This document shows, one piece after another, positions 15,392-21,827 of a stretch of 22,911 bases of DNA (the first letter of the stretch is position 1; each line of letters opens with the position of its first letter). Origin of the DNA: JAEELC01 sp963621965 (GTDB lineage: Bacteria > Bacillota_I > Bacilli_A > Acholeplasmatales > Anaeroplasmataceae). A model generated the notes under the pieces. That model worked only from the letters and a program-made list of their open reading frames with translations. It had not been told where the DNA came from and did no database searches. Location: assembly GCA_963621965.1 (NCBI GenBank), contig CAVFGN010000029.1, positions 1-22,911 of the forward strand. Direction: 5' to 3'. Position numbers and translations under genes: made by a program.

Positions 15392-15420
15392 TTGACATGT
15401 ATTACTATTAACATTGTTAT
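15392..15420 (+). promoter_or_regulatory. Internal promoter of the candidate small RNA
   Basis: Perfect -35 TTGACA (15392-15397), 17 bp spacer, and -10 TGTTAT (15415-15420, four of six). It would start a short RNA near 15427 that ends at the hairpin at 15466-15490. Confidence 0.55.
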
Positions 15421-15463
15421 TCTCTCCCTAATTATTTTCTCGTTTGATGTAATACATGGAGAT

Positions 15464-15494
15464 TTAGTCCTAAGTTTTACTTAGGGCTTTTTCT
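15464..15494 (+). terminator. Intrinsic terminator of the candidate small RNA
   Basis: An eight-bp stem (GTCCTAAG with CTTAGGGC, one G-U) with a TTTTA loop is followed by TTTTTCTTT. The upstream CCCTAA (15425-15430) could pair with TTAGGG of the 3' arm instead, a possible antiterminator. It sits before, not after, the promoter of the peptidase gene. Confidence 0.75.
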
Positions 15495-15523
15495 TTGACT
15501 TTAGCTTGTAAGTGATATATCAT
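15495..15523 (+). promoter_or_regulatory. Promoter of the M24 peptidase gene
   Basis: The -35 TTGACT (15495-15500) and -10 TATCAT (15518-15523) are 17 bp apart, each one mismatch from consensus. The start near 15530 leaves a 16-base leader containing the SD GTGAGG. Confidence 0.7.
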
Positions 15524-15545
15524 TTAATCAAGTGAGGTTACATAT

Positions 15546-16781
15546 ATGTTAAACAAAGAAGAATTTATTAACCATAGAAAAAAGATATTTTCATATCTTG
15601 ATGATAAATCAATTTTAATTAGTTTTGCGCCTAAAGAGGGTGAAAACAAATATAATCCTGATAGAAATTTCTTCTATGCGACAGGAATAAATGAGAGCAG
15701 AGATATTTTAGTTATTACTAAATTTAACAATGAACAAAATGAATTTTTATTCATTAAACCTTATGACCCTATTGCTGAAAAGTGGGTTGGTAGAGGTTTA
15801 AATAAAGATGAAGCATTTGAAATAAGTGGTATTAAAAATATTTTATACATTAATGAGTTTGATTCATTTATTAAGAATTATTACCAAGACGGCGTTAATC
15901 TATATCTAGATTTATTTAGAAATGAAGATGATGATGTTTTAAGTTTTGTAGAAACTTATGCCAATCAGATTAAAGATAAATACCCATACATTAATATTAG
16001 ACAAGGTAGAGATATCTTTAAGCATGCTAGAACCATTAAAAGTGAGAATGAAATTGATGAGATTAGAAAAGCAATACATATTACAAAACATGGTATTGAA
16101 GCTTTAATGACAAATTCGAAAAGCGGAATTTATGAGTATCAACTTGAAAGTTACTTTGATCAACAAATTAAATTTCACGGAGCTGATGGTTATTCTTTCG
16201 ATACAATAGCCGCATCAGGAATAAATAGTTGTTGTCTACATTATAGTGATAACAATTCTATAATTCCGGATAACTCTTTAATTTTATTTGATTTAGGCGC
16301 CACAAATAATCACTACTGTGCTGATATTTCTCGTACTTTCCCTGTAAATGGTAAATTTAGTCCTAGACAAAAAGAAATCTATAATATTGTATTAAAAGGT
16401 CAAGAATTAATGTTTAAAACAATGAGACCTGGTATTACTACAAGAGAATGTAATCAAATTCTTGTTAAATATTATGAAGAGGAATTAAAACGTATCGGTT
16501 TAATTACTAAACCTGAAGAAGTTTCTAAGTACTATTTTCATGGTGTAAGCCATCATTTAGGATTAGATTGCCATGACTTATGCGACTACACACCACTTGC
16601 ATCTGGCGCTGTAATCTCAAATGAACCTGGACTATATATTCCTGAAGAACAAATTGGTATTCGTATTGAAGACGATGTATTAATTACTGATAATGGTTGT
16701 GAGTGTTTATCTAAAGAAATTTTAAAAACTGTAGACGATATCGAAGAGTTTATGAAGAAAAATAATATAAACGTTAAATAA
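15546..16781 (+). CDS. pepP: M24 family Xaa-Pro aminopeptidase (411 aa)
   Basis: Cytoplasmic metallopeptidase removing an N-terminal residue before proline. The N-terminal creatinase-like domain (about 1-170) includes NFFYATGINE, as in aminopeptidase P. The C-terminal pita-bread domain shows the five metal ligands of M24 enzymes in order: D249 in LFDLGA, D260 in CADISRTF, His in HGVSHHLGLDCHD, Glu in SNEPGLYIPEE and Glu in GIRIEDDVLI. The HGVSHHLGLDCHD motif points to Xaa-Pro aminopeptidase rather than methionine aminopeptidase. Length is slightly short of E. coli PepP. The gene has its own promoter and SD and ends at overlapping hairpins. The symbol is by family resemblance. Confidence 0.9.
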   Translation: MLNKEEFINHRKKIFSYLDDKSILISFAPKEGENKYNPDRNFFYATGINESRDILVITKFNNEQNEFLFIKPYDPIAEKWVGRGLNKDEAFEISGIKNILYINEFDSFIKNYYQDGVNLYLDLFRNEDDDVLSFVETYANQIKDKYPYINIRQGRDIFKHARTIKSENEIDEIRKAIHITKHGIEALMTNSKSGIYEYQLESYFDQQIKFHGADGYSFDTIAASGINSCCLHYSDNNSIIPDNSLILFDLGATNNHYCADISRTFPVNGKFSPRQKEIYNIVLKGQELMFKTMRPGITTRECNQILVKYYEEELKRIGLITKPEEVSKYYFHGVSHHLGLDCHDLCDYTPLASGAVISNEPGLYIPEEQIGIRIEDDVLITDNGCECLSKEILKTVDDIEEFMKKNNINVK

Positions 16782-16788
16782 AATGATT

Positions 16789-16845
16789 AGACTGTTGGGA
16801 TATTTATTTCAATAGTCTTTATTATTTTCTTAAAGACTAATTTTT
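16789..16845 (+). terminator. Overlapping hairpins after the peptidase gene
   Basis: Hairpin A pairs AGACTGTTG (16789-16797) with CAATAGTCT (16810-16818). Hairpin B pairs TAGTCTTT (16813-16820) with AAAGACTA (16832-16839) and is followed by TTTTT. They share bases 16813-16818, so only one forms at a time. B is the better terminator. Confidence 0.7.
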
Positions 16846-16854
16846 AAAATAAAC

Positions 16855-16883
16855 TTGTAGGAAGTTATTTGTTGTTGTATAAT
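16855..16883 (+). promoter_or_regulatory. Promoter of pyrG
   Basis: A consensus -10 TATAAT (16878-16883) follows a weak -35 TTGTAG (16855-16860) at 17 bp. Six bases downstream of the -10 the transcript would start with GGGC at 16890, the sequence required for CTP-sensitive reiterative G addition. Confidence 0.75.
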
Positions 16884-16889
16884 CAAAAA

Positions 16890-16959
16890 GGGCACGCTCC
16901 CTAATTTATTTTTTATTGCATTAATATGCAAAAAAAAAACGAATAAGGGGTACATTTCA
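16890..16959 (+). promoter_or_regulatory. pyrG leader: GGGC start, GCTCCC element and SD-sequestering hairpin
   Basis: The predicted RNA begins GGGCACGCTCCCTAAT. In B. subtilis and L. lactis, low CTP makes polymerase stutter at GGGC and add extra G; the poly-G then pairs with a GCUCCC element and prevents termination. Both elements are here (GGGC 16890-16893, GCTCCC 16896-16901). No GGGAGC-plus-T terminator arm follows, however. Instead TCCC (16898-16901) can pair with the SD GGGG (16947-16950), extended by a hairpin TTGCAT-TAAT-ATGCAA (16916-16931) flanked by T and A runs. I infer that low CTP frees the SD and raises translation. The known mechanism is established; this translational form is inference. 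Confidence 0.65.
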
Positions 16960-18567
16960 ATGAAAAATACTAAATTTATATTTGTAACTGGTGGTGTTGT
17001 ATCTTCTCTTGGTAAAGGCATTGTAGCTTCATCAGTAGGCAGATTATTAAAACAACGTGGATTAAAAGTTTTTATGCAAAAGTTTGATCCATATATTAAT
17101 GTTGACCCAGGTACTATGTCGCCTTATCAACATGGTGAAGTTTTTGTAACCGATGATGGTGCTGAAACTGATCTAGACTTAGGACATTACGAAAGATTTA
17201 TTGATGAAAATCTTTCTCAAGAATCTAACATTACAACAGGACGTGTTTATTCTTCTGTTATTTCTAAAGAACGTAAGGGTGAATATTTAGGAGCTACTGT
17301 ACAAGTAATTCCTCATATTACTAATGAAATAAAAGATAAGTTAGTTCAAGCAGCACGTGTTAGTGACGCAGATATCGTTATAACTGAAATTGGTGGAACT
17401 GTTGGTGATATTGAATCTACTCCTTTCTTAGAGGCTATTAGACAAGCTAGAAGAGACTTCGGCTATGAAAATACATTATATATTCATACAACATTAGTGC
17501 CTTATTTACATGCGGCCGGAGAAATAAAGACAAAACCTACACAACACTCTGTTAAGGAATTAAGAGGTATTGGTATTCAACCTGATATCATTGTTTTGCG
17601 TAGTGAGGTTAGTTTAACTGAAGAACAAAAAAATAAAATTTCTATCTTTTGTGATGTTAAGAGTGAAGCTGTTGTTGAATCTGTAGATTGTCCAATATTA
17701 TACGAAATTGTTAACAAACTTCATGATCAACATATCGATGATACAATTTTAAATCATTTCCGTATCACAGCGCCACAAGCTGACTTAACTCGTTGGAATA
17801 GCTTTATCGAAGATGTTAAAACATTAAAAGGCAATATTAACGTTGCTTTAGTTGGAAAATACGTAGAATTACAAGATGCTTATATTTCTGTAAATGAAGC
17901 GCTAAAAGCTGCAGGATATAATGCACATACTCACGTTACAATCAATGCTATTCAAGCCGAGGATTTAACTAAAGAAAATGTTGGTGAGATTTTTAAGGAA
18001 AATGATGCCTTACTTGTACCAGGAGGATTTGGATCTCGAGGTACTGAAGGTATGATTTTAGCTATAAATTATGCTAGAAAGCACAATATTCCATTCCTTG
18101 GAATTTGTCTTGGTATGCAACTAACATGTATCGAATACGCAAGAAATGAGTTTGGTTTAGAAAATGCAAATTCAAGTGAATTAGATCCTGAAACAAGTGA
18201 TAGAATTATCGATTACTTACCTGATCAATATCAAGGAATTAATCTTGGTGGTACACTTCGTTTAGGTTTATTTGATTGTTCACTTAAAGAAAATAGTAAA
18301 GTAAGATCGCTATATAATAGTGAAATAATTAAAGAACGTCATAGACATAGATATGAATTTAATAACAAATATAAATATATTTTAGAGTCAAAAGATTTAA
18401 TCGCAAGTGGTATAAACCCTCAAACTGGTTTAGTTGAAATTGTTGAGCTTAAGAATCATCCATACTTTGTAGCTTGTCAATTCCATCCTGAATTTAAATC
18501 TAGACCTTATAGAGCTCATCCTTTATTTGTAGGATTAATTGAAGCTGCTATAAAAAGTAAAAAATAG
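16960..18567 (+). CDS. pyrG: CTP synthase (535 aa)
   Basis: Converts UTP to CTP with glutamine or ammonia and ATP. The synthetase domain (1-270) starts FVTGGVVSSLGKGI with the P-loop and has DPYINVDPGTMSPYQHGEV, GGTVGDIES and the KTKPTQHSVKELRGIGIQPD segment of the CTP/UTP site. The class I glutamine amidotransferase domain (about 290-535) has the oxyanion segment PGGFGSRG, nucleophile Cys (about residue 383) in LGICLGMQ, and the His-Glu pair in QFHPEF. All catalytic elements are intact and length is normal. The SD AAGGGG lies nine bases from the ATG and can be sequestered by the leader. An RpiB-like gene follows by eight bases in the same transcript. Confidence 0.97.
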   Translation: MKNTKFIFVTGGVVSSLGKGIVASSVGRLLKQRGLKVFMQKFDPYINVDPGTMSPYQHGEVFVTDDGAETDLDLGHYERFIDENLSQESNITTGRVYSSVISKERKGEYLGATVQVIPHITNEIKDKLVQAARVSDADIVITEIGGTVGDIESTPFLEAIRQARRDFGYENTLYIHTTLVPYLHAAGEIKTKPTQHSVKELRGIGIQPDIIVLRSEVSLTEEQKNKISIFCDVKSEAVVESVDCPILYEIVNKLHDQHIDDTILNHFRITAPQADLTRWNSFIEDVKTLKGNINVALVGKYVELQDAYISVNEALKAAGYNAHTHVTINAIQAEDLTKENVGEIFKENDALLVPGGFGSRGTEGMILAINYARKHNIPFLGICLGMQLTCIEYARNEFGLENANSSELDPETSDRIIDYLPDQYQGINLGGTLRLGLFDCSLKENSKVRSLYNSEIIKERHRHRYEFNNKYKYILESKDLIASGINPQTGLVEIVELKNHPYFVACQFHPEFKSRPYRAHPLFVGLIEAAIKSKK

Positions 18568-18575
18568 GAGTAAAT

Positions 18576-19211
18576 ATGAAAATTGTTTTAATTAATGAAA
18601 ATTCTCAGGCTAGTAAAAATGAACTAGTATTTAACACATTAAAATCCGTATGTGAACCTCTAGGACATGAGGTTTACAACCTTGGTATGTTTAACAATGA
18701 AGATGCATCTTTAACTTATGTTCAAAATGGTATTTTAACAGCATTATTAATCAATAGTGGTGCTTGTGACTTTGTTGTAACAGGTTGTGGTACAGGCAGT
18801 GGAGCTATGTTAGCTTGCAATGCATTCCCTGGTGTAAATTGTGGTTTAATTGTAGATCCATCTGATGCTTATATGTTTGCACAAATTAACGATGGTAATG
18901 CGGCTTCTTTTCCATTTGCAAAAGGATTTGGTTGGGGAGCAGAATTAAATTTAAAATATTGTTTCGAACAATTGTTTAAGGGTGAAAAAGGCCAAGGCTA
19001 TCCTGCTGAAAGAAGAGAACCTGAACAAAGAAATAAAAAGATTCTTGATGAAGTTAAGACTAAGACATTCAAACCTCTTTCTACTTCTCTTTTAGAACTT
19101 GATAGAGATTTAGTTTTAGGCGCAATCAATAGACCTTCATTTATTAAATACTTTAATGAAAATGCACATGATGCAGATTTAATTAAGGTAGTTAATGAAC
19201 TTTTAAAATAA
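18576..19211 (+). CDS. RpiB/LacA/LacB-family protein with altered active site (211 aa)
   Basis: Related to ribose-5-phosphate isomerase B and galactose-6-phosphate isomerase. The diagnostic loop is present as GCGTGSGAMLACNAFPGVNCGL, with the catalytic-position Cys at C71. The later HND-type motif that supplies the ring-opening His in RpiB appears as QINDGNAA, with Ile where His is expected, so the reaction may differ. The protein is about 60 residues longer than RpiB; residues 128-211 form an extra charged helical C-terminus. SD AGGAG is present. It follows pyrG by eight bases and ends at a terminator, so it is cotranscribed with CTP synthase. A sugar-phosphate isomerase role is inference. 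Confidence 0.75.
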   Translation: MKIVLINENSQASKNELVFNTLKSVCEPLGHEVYNLGMFNNEDASLTYVQNGILTALLINSGACDFVVTGCGTGSGAMLACNAFPGVNCGLIVDPSDAYMFAQINDGNAASFPFAKGFGWGAELNLKYCFEQLFKGEKGQGYPAERREPEQRNKKILDEVKTKTFKPLSTSLLELDRDLVLGAINRPSFIKYFNENAHDADLIKVVNELLK

Positions 19212-19219
19212 ATCGAATG

Positions 19220-19257
19220 AAGATATTAGTTATGAATTTAATTAATATCTTTTTTTT
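19220..19257 (+). terminator. Intrinsic terminator of the pyrG operon
   Basis: A perfect nine-bp stem (AAGATATTA with TAATATCTT) closes a 14-base AT-rich loop and is followed by a run of T, nine bases after the stop of the RpiB-like gene. Confidence 0.75.
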
Positions 19258-19410
19258 ATCAAAAATTGGTTAAATTTTTTAAAAATTATTTATGTTTATC
19301 TTTAATATTGTTACTAAAATTGATTTCATTTAGAAAACTTAACCAAATTCATTGATTTTCTATTTATAAAATTATCTATTAATTAATAGTTGAAAAAAAT
19401 AGGAGTATAT
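19258..19410 (+). other. AT-rich non-coding stretch ahead of a tiny ORF
   Basis: No gene is seen. TTGGTTAA (19266-19273) and TTAACCAA (19339-19346) are perfect inverted repeats 65 bases apart that could close an RNA stem. A TATAAA at 19365-19370 may be a -10 without a clear -35. The stretch could be the leader of the 16-codon ORF. Confidence 0.3.
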
Positions 19411-19461
19411 ATGGAAGCCAAAAGAAAAATACATAGCCAAATGAAAGAATGGTATATATAA
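19411..19461 (+). CDS. Possible 16-residue peptide (tiny ORF with strong SD)
   Basis: The ORF encodes MEAKRKIHSQMKEWYI and stops at TAA. What supports it is a perfect AGGAG (19401-19405) five bases before the ATG, and a strong hairpin terminator 26 bases after the stop, so it has the layout of a complete tiny gene. The peptide is basic with an aromatic end and no membrane segment. It is too short to judge by codon use. It might be a leader peptide, a small protein, or part of an RNA. Nothing downstream on the plus strand would be controlled by it. Confidence 0.35.
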   Translation: MEAKRKIHSQMKEWYI

Positions 19462-19485
19462 CTTTATTACTTTAATAAATATATG

Positions 19486-19518
19486 AAAAAAATGAATTGA
19501 TTTTTTCAATTCATTTTT
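19486..19518. terminator. Bidirectional terminator
   Basis: A perfect 13-bp stem (AAAAATGAATTGA with TCAATTCATTTTT) with a five-T loop. On the plus strand it would end the tiny ORF's transcript; on the minus strand it lies five bases beyond the stop at 19523 and, after A/T exchange, also ends in a T tract (complement of 19486-19492). Confidence 0.88.
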
Positions 19519-19522
19519 ACTA

Positions 19523-20113
19523 TTATTCTTCGATTTTTTCTCTTATACCAAATATAGGATCAATTTCCTCTTCAGGATCAAAGTTATCAATTAAATCTAA
19601 TTCGATTGCTACATCATATAATATATCATTAATAGATCTATAATCTTGTGGGAATAATTTATATACTAAATCGTTTAAAATTCCAAAGTAGATATCATCA
19701 ATATCTTTTCCGTCTTCCGCAAACTCTAAAACATCATCATATAGTTTCGATAATTCTTCTTTACCTTCATCAGTGTAATTGTCTAGTGTTTCATATTCCT
19801 TAACAAAATCATCAATGTGAAGAAGTAAATTGATTGTGCGGCTTGCATTATCAAATGCTTCTAAATTATTTCTATAATCTTTTTTATAAAGTGTTTCAAT
19901 AGTATCAATTTGACGTGATAAGTATTCAAATGCAACGTCAAAAATATTTAACAGGTCGTCGTTTAGTTCGTCGTTAGAAAGAGCCGAAATATATTCACAA
20001 ATAGCTAAAACATGAGTAAATCTAGAAATGATTTTACTCTTTTTTTCAAGCAAATCTTCTATTAATTCTATATGTTCGTCTTTATAACTTCTATAGTCAT
20101 CAAAATTATTCAT
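19523..20113 (-). CDS. Acidic helical protein of unknown function (196 aa)
   Basis: I do not recognise this protein. It is soluble, strongly acidic (Asp and Glu throughout, ending near DPEEEIDPIFGIREKIEE) and predicted almost entirely helical, with no signal peptide or membrane segment. I chose the ATG at 20113 because AGAGGTG lies three to nine bases upstream of it; the GTG two codons earlier overlaps that SD. It lies 64 bases downstream of lysS on the same strand, with a hairpin between that has no T tract in this direction, so it may be cotranscribed with lysS. A bidirectional terminator follows. Confidence 0.7.
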   Translation of the reverse strand: MNNFDDYRSYKDEHIELIEDLLEKKSKIISRFTHVLAICEYISALSNDELNDDLLNIFDVAFEYLSRQIDTIETLYKKDYRNNLEAFDNASRTINLLLHIDDFVKEYETLDNYTDEGKEELSKLYDDVLEFAEDGKDIDDIYFGILNDLVYKLFPQDYRSINDILYDVAIELDLIDNFDPEEEIDPIFGIREKIEE

Positions 20114-20129
20114 AAACACCTCTACACAT

Positions 20130-20161
20130 AAGGCTCCTTATTTAAAATAAAGAGCCTTTTT
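20130..20161 (+). terminator. Hairpin between lysS and the acidic gene, T tract on the plus strand
   Basis: A near-perfect 14-base inverted repeat (AAGGCTCCTTATTT with AAATAAAGAGCCTT, one mismatch) is followed by TTTTT on the plus strand only. On the minus strand the 3' arm continues into ATGTGTAGAGG, so it is a poor lysS terminator. It would stop plus-strand transcripts from entering lysS antisense. Confidence 0.6.
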
Positions 20162-20177
20162 AATAATTACTATTTAA

Positions 20178-21677
20178 TTAGTTACGAGTCTTCATTTGTG
20201 GGAATAGAAGAACATCTCTAATAGAATCTGCTTCGGTTAAGAAGATGCAAAGTCTATCGATACCGATACCAATACCACCACAAGGAGCCATACCATATTC
20301 AAGTGCATCTAAGAAGTCTTGGTCCATACCATTAGCTTCGTCGTTACCTTTATCTTTTTCAGCTAATTGTTCAAGGAAACGTTCCTTTTGATCAATTGGG
20401 TCATTTAACTCTGTATATGCATTTGAGAATTCATGTCCACCAATATATAATTCAAAACGTTCAACAAAACGTGGATCCTTAGGATCTTTCTTAGTTAGAG
20501 GAGAGATTTCAATAGGGTGTCCCATTAAGAATGTTGGTTGAACTAAATCTTCTTCACAATATTGTTCGAAGAATGCATTAATAATATGACCTACTTCAAA
20601 ATGAGCTTCTACAGGAACATTATGCTCTTTTGCGATAGCTTTAGCTTCTTCTAAAGTATAGTGATTATTTTTGAAATCAACACCTGTCTTTTCCTTAATT
20701 AAATCGCACATAGATACTTTTCTAAATGGTTTAGAAATATCAATTTGTTCTCCTTCAGGATTGAATGGATTTCTAAATTGTAATTTACCAATTACTTTAC
20801 TTGCACAATGTCTAATTACACCTTCGTTTAATTCCATCATGCTTTCTAGATTACCAAATGCTTGGTAAAGTTCAACTGTTGTAAATTCTGGGTTATGAGT
20901 TCTATCCATACCTTCATTTCTGAAGATTCTACCGATTTCATAAACTCTTTCTAAACCACCAACGATAAGGCGCTTTAAGTGTAATTCAGTCGCAATTCTT
21001 AAATAGAAGTCTGCGTCTAGTGCGTTATGATGTGTAATAAATGGTCTAGCACTAGCTCCACCTTGAATATTTTGTAATACTGGAGTTTCAACTTCAATGA
21101 ATCCTAAATTATCGAAATATTCTTGCATAGCACGAATAATACGAGGACGAAGAATTGCAATACGCTTTGAATCTTGGTTCATAATAAGATCAAGATATCT
21201 ACGTCTATATCTTTCCTCAGTATCAGTTAAACCATGGAATTTTTCAGGTAATGGTTTTAAAGCTTTAACTAGGTGTGTGTACTTTGTAGCACGAATTGTA
21301 AGTTCACCTGTTTGTGTCTTCATCATTGTACCTTCTACACCAACGATATCACCAATATCAGCTAGTTTGAATAAGTCGTACATTTCTTCGCCAACTACAT
21401 CTTTTCTGATGTATACTTGCATAAATCCTGATCTGTCTTGAATAGAGAAGAAAGAAGCTTTTCCCATCTTTCTAATAAACATGATACGACCGGCAATGTT
21501 TCCATATTTAGGATCTTTTTCTAATTCTTCTTCAGAAAGAGAAGAATATTTATTTTTTAAATCTTCGGCGTGATCTGTTACATCATATCTTTGACCAAAT
21601 GGGTCAATACCTAATTCTACATATTTAGCTAACTTTTCACGTCTTATTTGTTCTTGTTGTGTTAATTGATCTGCCAT
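20178..21677 (-). CDS. lysS: Lysine--tRNA ligase, class II (499 aa)
   Basis: Charges tRNA-Lys. The N-terminal anticodon-binding OB-fold occupies about residues 55-150 (GRIMFIRKMGKASFFSIQDRSG). The class II core includes RYLDLIMN, the motif 2 segment FRNEGMDRTHNPEFTTVELY, LMGHPIEISPLTKK and motif 3 GIGIGIDRLCIFLTE, and the protein ends RDVLLFPQMKTRN as the family usually does. Length matches bacterial LysRS (about 490-505). The SD GGAGG is seven bases from the ATG. No T-box or lysine riboswitch was seen in the 150-base leader. The downstream acidic gene may share the transcript. Confidence 0.97.
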   Translation of the reverse strand: MADQLTQQEQIRREKLAKYVELGIDPFGQRYDVTDHAEDLKNKYSSLSEEELEKDPKYGNIAGRIMFIRKMGKASFFSIQDRSGFMQVYIRKDVVGEEMYDLFKLADIGDIVGVEGTMMKTQTGELTIRATKYTHLVKALKPLPEKFHGLTDTEERYRRRYLDLIMNQDSKRIAILRPRIIRAMQEYFDNLGFIEVETPVLQNIQGGASARPFITHHNALDADFYLRIATELHLKRLIVGGLERVYEIGRIFRNEGMDRTHNPEFTTVELYQAFGNLESMMELNEGVIRHCASKVIGKLQFRNPFNPEGEQIDISKPFRKVSMCDLIKEKTGVDFKNNHYTLEEAKAIAKEHNVPVEAHFEVGHIINAFFEQYCEEDLVQPTFLMGHPIEISPLTKKDPKDPRFVERFELYIGGHEFSNAYTELNDPIDQKERFLEQLAEKDKGNDEANGMDQDFLDALEYGMAPCGGIGIGIDRLCIFLTEADSIRDVLLFPQMKTRN

Positions 21678-21718
21678 AATTCCTCCGTGAATTAAATATC
21701 ATAATTGCGTCGTTTAAA

Positions 21719-21747
21719 ATTATACAATAAATTAAATAAAATATAAA
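21719..21747 (-). promoter_or_regulatory. Promoter of lysS
   Basis: Minus strand: -35 TTTATA (21747-21742), 17 bp, consensus -10 TATAAT (21724-21719). The transcript would start about 35 bases before the lysS ATG. Confidence 0.55.
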
Positions 21748-21781
21748 GAGTTTTATATTTTGTTAGTAATCAATTACAAAG

Positions 21782-21810
21782 AAAAAAACCAGGATTTTTG
21801 CATCCTAGTT
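21782..21810 (-). terminator. Intrinsic terminator of fba
   Basis: Read on the minus strand, AACTAGGAT pairs with ATCCTGGTT (one G-U) around a short loop and runs into seven T, 17 bases beyond the fba stop. Confidence 0.88.
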
Positions 21811-21827
21811 AGTTTTAAAATTATATT

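Larger units (their letters stand above)
15293..15495 (+). ncRNA. Candidate non-coding RNA locus between serS and the M24 peptidase gene
   Basis: No convincing ORF lies here, yet the region has promoters at its left end and middle, a terminator at its right end, and a fresh promoter for the next gene beyond it. Visible structure: TTTGTTTG (15286-15293) can pair with CAAACAAA (15362-15369); TGTAAAA with TTTTACA, or alternatively AAGTTG with CAACTT, near 15307-15331; TTGCTC-GTAT-GAGCAA around 15348-15363; and CATGTATTAC (15397-15406) with GTAATACATG (15455-15464). I could not match it to 6S, SRP, tmRNA or a known riboswitch. The RNA could be about 200 nt, or about 65 nt from the internal promoter. 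Expression is inferred. Confidence 0.4.

Noticed and set aside
15293..15495. 6S RNA or SRP RNA in the gap after serS
   Set aside because: The 5' and 3' ends do not form a closing stem with a central bubble as in 6S, and no GGAA-capped helix 8 sequence of SRP RNA is present.
16890..16959. Classical pyrG transcription attenuator
   Set aside because: No GGGAGC arm followed by a T tract is found after GCTCCC; the hairpin present is followed by A residues, not T.
20111..20119. GTG at 20119 as start of the acidic protein
   Set aside because: It lies within the SD AGAGGTG that serves the ATG at 20113.
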